Source: JAPOUP01 sp965201085
GTDB lineage: Bacteria; Pseudomonadota; Alphaproteobacteria; Rhodobacterales; Rhodobacteraceae
Reading direction: 5' to 3'
Length of the DNA: 64,000 bases
Assembly (NCBI GenBank): GCA_965201085.1
Contig: CBDAVS010000010.1
Coordinates: 310,001-374,000, forward strand
Shown here piece after piece: positions 27,053 through 35,912 of this stretch (positions within the stretch are counted from its first letter, which is position 1; each line of letters opens with the position of its first letter). The notes below the pieces were generated by a model that made no database searches, was not told where the DNA came from, and was given only the letters and a program-made list of their open reading frames with translations. The translations under genes and the position numbers were made by a program.

Positions 27053-27340
27053 TCAGGAAACGATCCCGAGTATGTCGCTTTCCTTCATGATAAGAAGTTC
27101 CTCACCGTCAAGCGTGATCTCGGTGCCCGACCATTTGCCGAACAGGATTTTATCCCCGGCCTTGACGTCCATCGCGATGCGTCCGCCATCGTCATCCTTG
27201 GCGCCGTCGCCGACCGAAACGACTTCACCTTCGGCGGGCTTTTCCTTGGCGCTGTCCGGAATGATGAGGCCACCGGAGGTCTTTTCGTCGGATTCGACGC
27301 GGCGGACCAATACCCGGTCATGCAGAGGTTTGAATGCCAT
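27053..27340 (-). CDS. groES: Co-chaperonin GroES (Hsp10)
   Basis: A 95-residue co-chaperonin. It begins MAFKPLHDRVLVRRVESDEK and contains the mobile loop KTSGGLIIPDSAKEKPAEG (about residues 17-35), where it contacts GroEL. I use the ATG at 27340. The frame opens 13 codons earlier, but those codons lie between CIRCE and the start, and GGAGCGTTC-like purines precede 27340. It is first in the groES-groEL operon. Confidence 0.98.
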   Translation of the reverse strand: MAFKPLHDRVLVRRVESDEKTSGGLIIPDSAKEKPAEGEVVSVGDGAKDDDGGRIAMDVKAGDKILFGKWSGTEITLDGEELLIMKESDILGIVS

Positions 27341-27372
27341 CTCTGAACGCTCCTTCGTTCGTGGTTGAGTTA

Positions 27373-27399
27373 ATGGCACTCACTTGAGGCGAGTGCCAA
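27373..27399 (-). promoter_or_regulatory. CIRCE operator (HrcA binding site)
   Basis: On the plus strand, TGGCACTC and GAGTGCCA are separated by nine bases (acttgaggc). This is the CIRCE inverted repeat with G for A at one position of each arm. It lies between the promoter and groES, so HrcA would repress the operon until heat shock. No hrcA gene lies in the window. Confidence 0.93.
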
Positions 27400-27409
27400 C
27401 ATGGCAGAT

Positions 27410-27438
27410 CATCTAGGAAGCGTTCGGATAGCTGTCAA
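27410..27438 (-). promoter_or_regulatory. Sigma-70-type promoter of groESL
   Basis: Minus strand: TTGACA (27438-27433), 17 bases, TAGATG (27415-27410). The spacing is ideal and the transcription start would fall about ten bases before CIRCE, the classic arrangement for repression by HrcA. Confidence 0.75.
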
Positions 27439-27660
27439 TGGCATCCGATGCTCCGGTCGAAAATTTTTCACCTTTCGGCGGATCCCATACCATTCATCCG
27501 AATGGCCCGTCCTTCGTACTATTGGGATCGCCCTCGAAGCATGGCCGCACACATTGCCGCACCTCATGGGAACATGCTGGTTCCGGGACCTGCCGGACGT
27601 TAGAACCAAAACCGGCACCAAGGCGACAGGCCTCGATTCTACACGCAACGGGAAAGAACC

Positions 27661-28581
27661 ATGGCCATTCAAATCTTTGGGCACAAATCACCTGATACCG
27701 ATGCAACCGGTTCGGCCATAATCTGGGCCTGGTATATGCATGAGATCAAGGGTGCCGCCGCCGAAGCCGTGCTTCTCGGCCAACCCAGTGCGGAGGCTGC
27801 CTTCGTGCTGGACCGTTGGGATATTCCCGTACCGCGGATCATAGACGGTGTCGAGCCCGGTCAGCCCGTGATCATAGTTGACACAAACAATCCCGCCGAG
27901 CTTCCCCAAGGGATTGAACAGGCCGATGTTCAGGCGATCATTGACCACCATCGGCTCGCGGGTGGCATCGCCACGAAAGGACCGATCGATGTGGCCATCC
28001 AGCCGCTGGCATGCACCGCGACCGTTATGCACGGTCTCATGGGTCAGGATGCCTCCAGGATGCCCGGCTGGGTCAAGGCGCTCATGATCAGTTGCATACT
28101 TTCGGATACACTCGAATTCCGCTCACCAACGACGACCGAACGGGATAGGTCATTGTGCGAAAGTCTGGCTGCGGAGCTGAGCCTGGATCTCACCGCTTAC
28201 GCCGCCGATCTCTTTGCCGCGAAATCGGATATTTCGAACTTTTCGGACAAGGAATTGGTGCGCATCGATTCAAAGGAACATTCAGCCGGTGGAACAAGGT
28301 TCAGGATCTCAGTCCTGGAGACAACGGCGCCGGAAAGGGTGCTTGCCCGGAAGACCGGTATCATGGAGTCGATGGTGCATGTCGCTGTGGAAGATGGCGT
28401 GGATCAGGTGCTTCTGTTCGTCGTGGACATTCTTAACGAGGAAGCGACCCTGCTCATACCCAACGAACTGGTCAGAACTATAGCAAAGAAAGGCTTCGGC
28501 GTCGAAGCCGATGGTGACACCGTGGTGCTGCCCGGCATCATGAGCCGCAAGAAGCAGATCATACCAAGCCTCAGTATATGA
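27661..28581 (+). CDS. ppaC: Manganese-dependent inorganic pyrophosphatase (family II, DHH)
   Basis: A 306-residue cytoplasmic enzyme that hydrolyses pyrophosphate and so pulls biosynthetic reactions forward. The metal-binding motifs of the DHH family are present: FGHKSPDTDATGSA (residues 6-19), IVDTNNPAELP (near 77) and IIDHHRLAGG (near 97, the DHH motif). The C-terminal DHHA2 domain ends with PGIMSRKKQIIPSL, containing the SRKKQ substrate site. It lies divergent from groES, with about 220 bases of shared upstream DNA. No damage is seen. Confidence 0.95.
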   Translation: MAIQIFGHKSPDTDATGSAIIWAWYMHEIKGAAAEAVLLGQPSAEAAFVLDRWDIPVPRIIDGVEPGQPVIIVDTNNPAELPQGIEQADVQAIIDHHRLAGGIATKGPIDVAIQPLACTATVMHGLMGQDASRMPGWVKALMISCILSDTLEFRSPTTTERDRSLCESLAAELSLDLTAYAADLFAAKSDISNFSDKELVRIDSKEHSAGGTRFRISVLETTAPERVLARKTGIMESMVHVAVEDGVDQVLLFVVDILNEEATLLIPNELVRTIAKKGFGVEADGDTVVLPGIMSRKKQIIPSLSI

Positions 28582-28638
28582 ACCCACGGGTCGCGCCCGC
28601 CACCGGAGGGCGCATCCCCTGAAGCATAGGAATTTCCA

Positions 28639-28716
28639 ATGATCGATCTTCGCGAAATCGGCAAACCGATCGTCATCCGCGACAACGCCGACCTGCGGTT
28701 CGGTCAGCGCGGATGA
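28639..28716 (+). CDS. Short ORF coupled to the HAD hydrolase gene
   Basis: A 25-codon frame beginning MIDLREIGKPIVIRDNADLR and ending in TGA, which overlaps the next gene's ATG as ATGA (28713-28716). The upstream ggaatttcca is a weak ribosome site. It may be a leader that delivers ribosomes to the hydrolase gene, or the relic of a longer gene. I do not recognise the peptide. Confidence 0.35.
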   Translation: MIDLREIGKPIVIRDNADLRFGQRG

Positions 28717-29585
28717 CCCGGATCATCAAATCACTGTCTGAAATCGCGGAAGACTATGATGTGCTTCTTTGTGACCTATGGGGCTGTCTGCACAACGGTC
28801 GGTCGCCGTTCTGGCCAGCTGTGGAAGCGCTTCGCAGCGTAAGGGCGCAAGGTGGCACCGTGGTGCTTCTGACCAACGCGCCGCGGTCCCGGCTTCAGAT
28901 CGAGATTCAACTTGATGGAATCGGCGTCCCTCGGGACTGCTGGGACGTGATCACCACATCCGGCGACAGCGCCCGTGCGGCGATGTTTCGGGGAGCGGTT
29001 GGTTCACGCGTTTGGTTCATCGGGTCAAAAACTGACCTGACCGTCTTCGAGCCGTTGAAAATAACCGAAGATCCCATCGAGATCGTCCACACGGCACCGG
29101 ATGAGGCGGACGGTATCGTCTGTTGTGGTCCGGAAGATCCAAATGCCGATCCGGAAGTCTATCGTCCCGAATTCGCCAGCCTTATAGAAAGAGACGTGCC
29201 GTTGCTTTGTTTCAACCCCGATATCGTCGTCGATTTCGGTGCCAGAAGGCAATGGTGCGCCGGAGCGCTGGCGCAGCTTTACACGAGTATGGGCGGAAAG
29301 AGCCGTTATTGCGGAAAGCCGCATCCGCCGATCTACGATCTCGCCCGACAGCGTCTTTCCGCATTGGGGAAGGGTGTTCCAAACAGCCGCATTCTTGCCA
29401 TCGGCGATGGCATAGCGACCGATGTCGCCGGCGCCGCCGGTCAGGGGATGGATGCGCTTTTTGTCACAGGCGGTCTTGCCGCCAAGGAGACCGCTACGGT
29501 GGTGCATCCAGACCAGTTCGCGCTAACCGATTATCTGGAAAGGGAAAATTACCATCCCCGCTATTCGATCGGTTTCCTGAGATAG
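28713..29585 (+). CDS. HAD-superfamily hydrolase, subfamily IIA (TIGR01459 type)
   Basis: A 290-residue predicted phosphatase. The N-terminal HAD motif is LLCDLWGCLHNG, where Trp replaces the usual second Asp, as is normal for the TIGR01459 group. VVLLTNAPRSR supplies the threonine of motif II, YCGKPHPPIYDLA the motif III lysine, and ILAIGDGIATDVAGAAGQGM the acidic motif IV. These proteins resemble NagD-like nucleotidases, but the substrate is unknown. Its position before maoC, ribF and ycgN is, as I remember it, common in Rhodobacterales. The start overlaps the short ORF at 28639 by four bases. Confidence 0.88.
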   Translation: MTRIIKSLSEIAEDYDVLLCDLWGCLHNGRSPFWPAVEALRSVRAQGGTVVLLTNAPRSRLQIEIQLDGIGVPRDCWDVITTSGDSARAAMFRGAVGSRVWFIGSKTDLTVFEPLKITEDPIEIVHTAPDEADGIVCCGPEDPNADPEVYRPEFASLIERDVPLLCFNPDIVVDFGARRQWCAGALAQLYTSMGGKSRYCGKPHPPIYDLARQRLSALGKGVPNSRILAIGDGIATDVAGAAGQGMDALFVTGGLAAKETATVVHPDQFALTDYLERENYHPRYSIGFLR

Positions 29586-29704
29586 GTGAAAAAGCAAGAT
29601 TATTATATATTCAGCCCAATAATGGACCGAAAGTTACGCTCAGAATTGCATGGACGGATTGATCGCCTTACGGTGCGTCGGAATGGCGACCCGGCGGTTA
29701 CGTG

Positions 29705-30184
29705 ATGCAAGCAGAGATCGAGTCAGAGGACAGATACGGGCCAGATGGAGGATTCCCACGAGGCACGATCTGTATCGAGGATCTCGAAATCGGAATGCGT
29801 CGTCATCTGCGCAAACGGATCACGGATCGCGATATCCAGCTCTTCGCCGAGATCTCGACCGACCGGAACCCTGTGCATCTCGACGACGAATACGCCCTGA
29901 ATACGATTTTCGAGGGCCGCATCGCCCATGGAATGCTGACGGCCTCGTTGATCTCGGCCGTGATCGGGGAACAGCTCCCCGGCCATGGCACCGTCTATCT
30001 TCGGCAGGATCTTCGGTTCCTCGCTCCCGTTCGCCCCGGAGACTTGGTGCTTGCGTCTGCTGAAGTCACGACCATCGATCATTCCCGCCGACGGGTAACC
30101 CTTGATTGTCTGTGCTCGGTAGGCGATAGGGTCGTCCTGCGGGGTGAGGCGCTGGTTCTGGCGCCAAGCCGTAAATTCGACTGA
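29705..30184 (+). CDS. MaoC-family (R)-specific enoyl-CoA hydratase
   Basis: A protein of about 159 residues with the single hot-dog fold of MaoC hydratases. The hydratase-2 motif is intact: FAEISTDRNPVHLDDEYA followed by FEGRIAHGMLTASL, giving the catalytic Asp/His pair. It would hydrate enoyl-CoA to (R)-3-hydroxyacyl-CoA, for example for polyhydroxyalkanoate or fatty-acid metabolism. The first 20 residues (MQAEIESEDRYG...) are an extension outside the fold. A GTG directly before this ATG is an alternative start. The ribF gene follows 32 bases later. Confidence 0.88.
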   Translation: MQAEIESEDRYGPDGGFPRGTICIEDLEIGMRRHLRKRITDRDIQLFAEISTDRNPVHLDDEYALNTIFEGRIAHGMLTASLISAVIGEQLPGHGTVYLRQDLRFLAPVRPGDLVLASAEVTTIDHSRRRVTLDCLCSVGDRVVLRGEALVLAPSRKFD

Positions 30185-30189
30185 CTTCC

Positions 30190-30213
30190 GGGGGGCTGCC
30201 CCCGCTTCGGGGG
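30190..30213 (+). promoter_or_regulatory. Alternative hairpins over the ribF ribosome site
   Basis: GGGGGG (30190-30195), CCCCC (30199-30203) and GGGGG (30209-30213) lie in a row just before the ribF ATG at 30217. The C run can pair with either G run. Pairing with the second hides the only plausible ribosome site of ribF; pairing with the first frees it. This could be a simple structural switch, a weak attenuator after maoC, or coincidence. Confidence 0.35.
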
Positions 30214-30216
30214 ACG

Positions 30217-31158
30217 ATGCGCACCTTCACGACCTGGCAGGACCTGACCGAAGACTGTCGAGGCGCATCCGCCGCGATCGGCAACTTCGATGGTGTGCAT
30301 CGCGGACATCAGGGCGTTATCGATATCGCCCGGGCTATTTCGCACTTTCAACGCCTGCCACTCGCTATCGTCACGTTCGAGCCCCATCCTCGGCAGGTAT
30401 TCGCCCCGGATGCACCGCCTTTTCGGTTGATGAACGCCGAAACCCGTGCGCATCGCCTCGAGAAATTTGGTGTCGGATTCCTCTATCAGCTCGAGTTCAC
30501 ACCGGAGCTTCACAGCCTGACGCCCGAAGAATTCGCACGGACGGTCCTCGCGCAGGGTCTGGGGATCAAACAGGCGGTCGTGGGCGAGGATTTCCGTTTT
30601 GGAAAATCACGGGCCGGTTCGGCTTATGATCTTGAATATTACGGGGAGAAACTCGGTTTCGGTGTGACACCCGTAGCCTTGATCCAAAGCGACGGTACGG
30701 AAATCTCGTCCACCGGCATCCGGCAAGCGCTCTCCGACGGGCGACCACGTGACGCCGCTGCGTTGTTGGGTCATTGGCATCGAATCGACGGACCGGTGCT
30801 GCATGGGGAAAAACGTGGAAAGGCGCTTGGATTTCCCACGGCCAATATGTCCATAGCGGATCTCCACCTACCGAAATTCGGAGTCTACGCGGTCAGGGTC
30901 GATGTTCTCGACGGTCCCCACCAGGAAAGCTACTCCGGTGCCGCTTCCATCGGTGTGCGCCCGATGTTCGGCGTGAATTCGCCGAATCTCGAAGTTCATA
31001 TCCTTGATTTCGATGGTGATCTGTATGGCACGCATCTGTCCGTCGCGTTCGTTGAATTCCTTCGGCCCGAGATGAAGTTCGTCGGCCTGGACTCATTGAT
31101 CGCGCAGATGGGTGCCGACTGTGAGAGGGTGCGAGAGATCTTCGCCGGATGGCCATGA
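30217..31158 (+). CDS. ribF: Bifunctional riboflavin kinase / FAD synthetase
   Basis: A 313-residue enzyme making FMN and then FAD. The N-terminal adenylyltransferase domain has AIGNFDGVHRGHQGVI (residues 21-36, HxGH-like site), VVGEDFRFGKSRAG and ISSTGIRQALSDG. The C-terminal kinase domain has KRGKALGFPTANM (the GxPTAN phosphate site, near 200) and SIGVRPMFG. The length is normal. It overlaps the ycgN start by ten bases. The G-rich run before the start may be partly hidden in RNA structure. Confidence 0.96.
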   Translation: MRTFTTWQDLTEDCRGASAAIGNFDGVHRGHQGVIDIARAISHFQRLPLAIVTFEPHPRQVFAPDAPPFRLMNAETRAHRLEKFGVGFLYQLEFTPELHSLTPEEFARTVLAQGLGIKQAVVGEDFRFGKSRAGSAYDLEYYGEKLGFGVTPVALIQSDGTEISSTGIRQALSDGRPRDAAALLGHWHRIDGPVLHGEKRGKALGFPTANMSIADLHLPKFGVYAVRVDVLDGPHQESYSGAASIGVRPMFGVNSPNLEVHILDFDGDLYGTHLSVAFVEFLRPEMKFVGLDSLIAQMGADCERVREIFAGWP

Positions 31159-31628
31159 GCACCGATCCGATCAAACGTGACGGCCTGCGCGACCGCTACT
31201 GGGAGCGAATCCCGCTGAAAGACCTTTCCCCGACGGAATGGGAGGCTCTATGCGATGGTTGCGGAAAGTGCTGCCTGCATAAGCTTGAGGATCCGGATAC
31301 AAACGAGATCGCGTTCACCCGTATCGCTTGCCGCCTTTTGGACAACGACACCTGCCGCTGCGCACATTACAGCGCCCGAAAGAAAATCGTTCATGACTGC
31401 GTTATGCTGACACCCTCGAATCTCGGGGAGATCGCCTATTGGATGCCGAGTACCTGTGCCTATCGGTTGATCTGGGAAGGTCGCGACCTTCCCGACTGGC
31501 ATCCCCTTGTTTCGGGACGGGCGGAAAGCGTGCATGAGGCCGGTGTTTCGGTTCGCGGCTGGACGATGCCTGAATTCGAGGTGCCGGAAGAGGACTGGGA
31601 AGACTATGTGATCGAGGAGCCCATCTGA
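31149..31628 (+). CDS. YcgN-family cysteine cluster protein (UPF0260)
   Basis: A 159-residue conserved protein of unknown function. The cysteine-rich signature CDGCGKCCLHKLED (near residue 37) and a second set CRLLDNDTCRCAHYSARKK and DCVMLTP suggest a bound metal, as proposed for the family, and W/P-rich segments follow (PSTCAYRLIWEGRDLPDWHP). It overlaps ribF by ten bases and its stop touches the start of the threonine aldolase gene, so these genes form one transcription unit. A second Met four codons in (MAMSTD) could be the start. Confidence 0.9.
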   Translation: MAMSTDPIKRDGLRDRYWERIPLKDLSPTEWEALCDGCGKCCLHKLEDPDTNEIAFTRIACRLLDNDTCRCAHYSARKKIVHDCVMLTPSNLGEIAYWMPSTCAYRLIWEGRDLPDWHPLVSGRAESVHEAGVSVRGWTMPEFEVPEEDWEDYVIEEPI

Positions 31629-32681
31629 ATGCAGTTCGCCTCCGACAACTCCTCCGGAGCGCATCCATCGGTAATGGATGCGCTCCATCGAGCCAATGAA
31701 GGTTTCGCTTCTTCCTATGGCGCCGATCCGATCATGGACGAGGTAAGAACACAGGTACGTGACATTTTCGAAGCGCCTGACGCGGCCGTCTATCTGATGG
31801 CGACCGGCACGGCGGCCAACGCCATCTCTCTGTCGGCGATCTGTCCACCTTGGTCCGCCATCTACTGTCACCGTCACGCTCACGTCATGGAAGATGAATG
31901 TTGTGCGCCGGAATTCTATTCCGGAGGTGCGAAACTCGTGCCGGTTTACGGCGAGTGTGCGAAAATGGATCCCACCTGCCTGTCCGCGACGCTGGCGGCG
32001 GCGGCGCAGGTGGGTGTTCACAACGTTCAGCGCGGCGCGGTTTCGATCACCAACGTCACCGAAATGGGTGCGGTTTACAGCCCTGGGGAGATCGCCCGGC
32101 TCTGCACGATCGCCAAGGAATGGGATCTTCCCTGCCATCTGGATGGTGCCCGGCTTGCCAACGCGTTGGTCGCGACGAGTGCCAGCCCTTCGGAGATGAC
32201 ATGGAGGGCCGGCATCGACATTCTGAGTTTTGGCGGGACCAAGAACGGGTTGATGGGCGCGGAAGCCGTCGTGATATTCGATCCCGCCAAATCCTGGGAA
32301 TTCGAGCTGCGGCGGAAGAGAGGGGGACATCTACTGTCGAAACACCGTTATCTGTCCGCGCAAATGCAGGCCTATCTGGAGGATGGATTGTGGCTGCGGC
32401 TTGCCCGCTCGGCGAATGACGCGGGCAGCCTGCTGGCGGAGGGTGTTTCCGCCATCGACGGTGCCTCACTTCTGTTTCCGGCGGACGCCAATCTGGTGTT
32501 CGCCGTTCTGCCCCGAGTGGCGCATCGGCGGGCGATCGAGGCGGGTGCCGTCTATTACCCGTGGCCGGAGGTCTGGCAGGAAAACGGTCCGGATGATCAA
32601 CTTCTCTCGGCCAGGATGGTGTGCAGCTGGTGCACATCCAGCTCCGAGGTTGAGGGGTTGGTGGCGGCGTTCAAGGGCTAA
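31629..32681 (+). CDS. Low-specificity L-threonine aldolase
   Basis: A 350-residue PLP enzyme of the beta-eliminating lyase fold that splits threonine or allo-threonine to glycine and acetaldehyde. Features in order: FASDNSSGAHPSVMDAL, YLMATGTAANAISLSA, CHRHAHVMEDE, HLDGARLANALVA (Asp binding the pyridine nitrogen) and DILSFGGTKNGLMGAEA, with the PLP lysine near residue 206. The ATG follows the ycgN stop immediately. Its 3' end overlaps the convergent hydrolase gene by 11 bases. No sign of decay. Confidence 0.92.
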   Translation: MQFASDNSSGAHPSVMDALHRANEGFASSYGADPIMDEVRTQVRDIFEAPDAAVYLMATGTAANAISLSAICPPWSAIYCHRHAHVMEDECCAPEFYSGGAKLVPVYGECAKMDPTCLSATLAAAAQVGVHNVQRGAVSITNVTEMGAVYSPGEIARLCTIAKEWDLPCHLDGARLANALVATSASPSEMTWRAGIDILSFGGTKNGLMGAEAVVIFDPAKSWEFELRRKRGGHLLSKHRYLSAQMQAYLEDGLWLRLARSANDAGSLLAEGVSAIDGASLLFPADANLVFAVLPRVAHRRAIEAGAVYYPWPEVWQENGPDDQLLSARMVCSWCTSSSEVEGLVAAFKG

Positions 32682-33465
32682 GGAAATCGCCCACCGCCGC
32701 CGCGGTTTCCGCCGGATTGGTTATGGGGAGCATGTGTCCGGCATTCGGTATGACGTGGCGCGTTACCTTCGGCAGCCTTGCGGCAAGTGCATCGTTCACC
32801 GCAGCGATCACAGGGGGTGATTTACCGCCCTCAAGCAACAGGGCCGGCACTTCGAGATCTTCCAGGCGTCCGGGCCGCAGCATTGCAGCGTTGTCCGCAA
32901 GCACCGCTCCGTCCTGCGCCGGGATCAGATGGATTCGGGAAATCATCGCCTGCCGCTGATCCTCGCGCAGTTCTTCCCATTTGGCCCCCGTTCCCCAGAT
33001 CGAAGTGAAGATCCTGGCCGCGAGCCGGAAGTCATTGGCTACGAAGGCTTTGGTAAACGGGCGAAATCCTGACATATGCCAGTCATATTCCCTGGTGCCC
33101 CGAGCGGCGGCCAAGATCACCGGTTCCATCATTGCGATATGGCGCACGCGCCCCGGGTACTGCATCGCCAGTCGAAGCCCGACGACCGCGCCGAAGGAAT
33201 GACCGACGATATCCATCGATCCTTGTCCCAGGAAATCCGCAGCCACATCGAGGCACTGGTCCAGGTAATCGAACGAAGGGTTCCATCCGTCGCTGTTTCC
33301 ATGTCCCGGTAGATCGAAAGCGATGGCCGGTCGGTCAAGATGTTCGACAAACCCATTCCATGCACCCGAATGCGCCAGCGAACAATGGATCATGAGCAGG
33401 CCTGGAGTGCCTGCGCCCCAGTTCCGCCAGAATGTCATGGTGCCGCCACGGCGGTCATGGGGCAT
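32671..33465 (-). CDS. Alpha/beta hydrolase
   Basis: A 264-residue hydrolase. MIHCSLAHSGAWNGF is the oxyanion-hole strand, MDIVGHSFGAVVGLRLA holds the nucleophilic Ser, and HVIPNAGHMLPITNPAE the catalytic His; the Asp is probably in ALLLEGGKSPPVI or just before it. The substrate is unknown; such proteins include esterases and lactonases. It is transcribed towards the threonine aldolase gene and overlaps its end by 11 bases. The first residues MPHDRRGGT are basic and may not be translated; the ATG of MTFWRNWG is a good alternative start. Confidence 0.87.
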   Translation of the reverse strand: MPHDRRGGTMTFWRNWGAGTPGLLMIHCSLAHSGAWNGFVEHLDRPAIAFDLPGHGNSDGWNPSFDYLDQCLDVAADFLGQGSMDIVGHSFGAVVGLRLAMQYPGRVRHIAMMEPVILAAARGTREYDWHMSGFRPFTKAFVANDFRLAARIFTSIWGTGAKWEELREDQRQAMISRIHLIPAQDGAVLADNAAMLRPGRLEDLEVPALLLEGGKSPPVIAAVNDALAARLPKVTRHVIPNAGHMLPITNPAETAAAVGDFLSP

Positions 33466-33644
33466 CGGAAGACTCCCTTCATATGCGCGCAGGGGATCCC
33501 GAACGATTCCGTTCAGGGGTTCGATTGAATTGGAGCCTGCGTCGATCCCGGTTCAATCCGATGTTTTCAAGACCGTATCGGGATGTTAGGGGGGTCCGAC
33601 ACTGCGCATACGTCATATGGCCGCACATGGAGAAATCGCTGCCC

Positions 33645-34718
33645 ATGCCGAATCATATAGGTCCCAAGCTCATCGCCGGAAACGCCAACCGTCCTCTTGC
33701 GGAGGCGGTCGCGCATCGTATGTCCATGCATCTGGGCGCCGACATCGAACTGGTCCGTGCCAGGGTGGAGCGGTTCAACGACGGCGAGATATTCGCCGAA
33801 GTGTTCGAGAACGTCCGCGGAGAGAACATGTTCATCGTTCAGCCGACCTCCAATCCCGCGAACGACAATCTGATGGAACTCCTTATCATGGCCGACGCTC
33901 TGCGCCGGTCTTCCGCGACTCGAATAACCGCCGTTATTCCTTATTTCGGCTATGCGCGTCAGGACCGCCGCACCAAGGCGCGGACTCCGATAAGCGCCAA
34001 GTTGGTTTCCGACATGATCGCTGGCACCGGCATCGAGCGGGTTCTGACAATGGACCTTCACTCCGCGCAGATACAGGGTTTTTTCGACATACCGGTCGAT
34101 AACCTCTATGCCTCACCCGTATTCGCTCTCGACATCATGCATAAATTCGGGGACCGGCTTCGCGACGTTACCGTCGTTTCACCCGATATCGGGGGTGTTG
34201 AACGTGCCAGGGAGCTTGCCAAGCGAATAGACTGTGAGTTGGCTATCGTCGATAAACGACGTGACGAACCGGGTGAAGTGGCTGAAATGACCGTGATCGG
34301 TGACGTTAAGGACAAGACCTGCATCATCGTCGACGATATCGTGGATACAGCGGGCACCTTATGCAAAGCCGCTGACCTATTGATCGAAAACGGTGCGAAT
34401 GAGGTGCATTCCTACATTACCCATGGAGTGCTTTCCGGCAAGGCCGTGCAGCGAGTGGCCAACTCACGGATGAAGCGTCTTGTAATCACCGATACGATCC
34501 AGCCGACCCAGAAAGCGCTTGAAGCGGACAACATCCGCATTCTGTCCATCGCGCCGGTATTCGCCCTGGCGATCATGAATATCTGGAACGGCACCAGCGT
34601 CAGCTCGCTTTTCAAGACCGGCGCTCTTCGCAGGATTTACGAGGGGGCGTTCATCAGCGATCTGTTTTCGCCGGGCGAGGTTGCGAAGAGTCCCGTTGCC
34701 GAATCGGTGCGGGCCTGA
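33645..34718 (+). CDS. prs: Ribose-phosphate pyrophosphokinase (PRPP synthetase)
   Basis: A protein of about 357 residues that makes PRPP from ribose 5-phosphate and ATP for nucleotides, histidine and tryptophan. Landmarks: KLIAGNANRPLAEAVAHRM, FAEVFENVRGENMFIVQPT, PYFGYARQDRRTKARTP (ATP loop), DLHSAQIQGFFDIPVDNL and the PRPP loop CIIVDDIVDTAGTLCKAA. The frame is open from 33432, but GGAGAAA lies ten bases before the ATG at 33645 and the homologous region begins there. The C-terminus is slightly longer than the common 310-340 residues. No interruption. Confidence 0.95.
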   Translation: MPNHIGPKLIAGNANRPLAEAVAHRMSMHLGADIELVRARVERFNDGEIFAEVFENVRGENMFIVQPTSNPANDNLMELLIMADALRRSSATRITAVIPYFGYARQDRRTKARTPISAKLVSDMIAGTGIERVLTMDLHSAQIQGFFDIPVDNLYASPVFALDIMHKFGDRLRDVTVVSPDIGGVERARELAKRIDCELAIVDKRRDEPGEVAEMTVIGDVKDKTCIIVDDIVDTAGTLCKAADLLIENGANEVHSYITHGVLSGKAVQRVANSRMKRLVITDTIQPTQKALEADNIRILSIAPVFALAIMNIWNGTSVSSLFKTGALRRIYEGAFISDLFSPGEVAKSPVAESVRA

Positions 34719-35190
34719 GCGGAGCACGAAGTTTGAACGGGTAAAACCGATCCGGCATAGCCAAGGCACGGTCGGTTCAACTCGCCTACGCCGTGACTGC
34801 CCCCCCTTACAAAGATCCGTACCTGTATAATGGATTCCATCGGTGTATCGGGCGGACATGCGGTATGGACCCGGACGTTTCGATTCGCGGACGCTCGGGT
34901 GGCTCGCTTCCGCCCGCGCGCGGCTGGCCGGTTCCGGACGACCGGCGGGCCCGATACTCCGTGCGGACGGTCGCGGCCTACACCCACGTCGGAAAGGGAT
35001 ACAGCGGCCACGGCCATCGCGGCGCGGGCCGGGCCCCGGCGGGGTCCACCTCCGGGAGGCGCGGCGCCGCCGGCACGGTGACGAAAAAGGTCCGGCGGGG
35101 CCTCGGGAGGCTGAACCGGGCCATCCAGGTCCGCGACGCCCTTGGAAAGCGGAGGCGGGAATGGGACAATGTACAGGTGTGGGACTTTGT
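34719..35190. other. GC-rich unidentified debris downstream of prs
   Basis: About 470 bases. The first 100 are host-like; from about 34850 the sequence becomes very GC-rich, like the IS copies. One plus-strand frame reads RTVAAYTHVGKGYSGHG and later VTKKVRRGLGRLNRAIQVRD, which I cannot place in a family. It joins an IS5 fragment at about 35191. Probably a further mobile-element relic. Confidence 0.4.
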
Positions 35191-35626
35191 AAGGACCGGG
35201 ATGGGGCGCCGGATGTCATCGCGAAGCTGCCGGTGACGGCCCCGACGGTGTGTAAACTCTGGGCCGACGGTGGCCACCCGGGGCCGAAGCTGCGCGAACG
35301 TCTTGAGAAAATGGGTCTGGTGGACATAATCGAGATCGCCGAAAAAACCGAAGGATGTCAAAGGGCTCACGGTCCTCCACCGCCGCCGGGTGGTGGAGCG
35401 GACTTTCGCCTGGACGGGCCGGTGCCACCGCCTGTCGAAGGACCGCCAAAGGCTCGGCGACAGCCCGCTGGCCTCCGGGGTGCGGCATCCCGCGCCACCG
35501 GTCCGAGCGTGAGTGAGGCAAGAACGAACGCTCGCCGCCTGGCGGTTCTCCATCCGCCGTGTGGCGCGGGAGCTGAATCCCCGGAATCAAACGGTTGATT
35601 ATATCAATGACTTATGAGTCAAACTC
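35191..35626 (+). pseudogene. IS5-family transposase, 3' fragment (diverged type)
   Basis: The frame from 35191 reads KDRDGAPDVIAKLPVTAPTV, KLWADGGHPGPKLRERLEKM and, after a one-base shift, LHRRRVVERTFAWTGRCHRL. This is the catalytic half of the IS5 transposase, most like the degenerate copy at 60719-61698. The element's outer end ACTTATGAGTCAAACTC finishes at 35626, followed within eight bases by the ISNCY end. The 5' half is missing. Confidence 0.75.
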
Positions 35627-35912
35627 TTATATTTAGTGTCTGCCAGAAAACCCCGTGTTTTTCCGGGGATCGGGTCGAATCCGGCGGATTCCGGCTTCAC
35701 GGGACCCTGGCCGGGCCCGTCGGAGCGCCGCCCGGGGCTTCGACGGGACGGTCGGTGGTGGGAACATATGATGAACATCTGAACCTCCGCCGGCCCGCGG
35801 GCACACCGGTCCGGGCCCCGCAACGGCGAGACCTTCCATGGGCCGGTTCAACGGTGGACGCCCGGTCAGGCGGCGGCGGGGAGCACGGGGCGCTCCCTCG
35901 CCCGGAGCATCA

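Noticed and set aside
33432..33644. Longer prs reading frame starting at 33432
   Set aside because: The added residues overlap the divergent hydrolase promoter, have no homology to PRPP synthetases, and a good GGAGAAA site precedes 33645.
34850..35190. Real gene in the GC-rich frame after prs
   Set aside because: It runs without a boundary into an IS5 fragment and has no recognisable motif. Debris is more likely.
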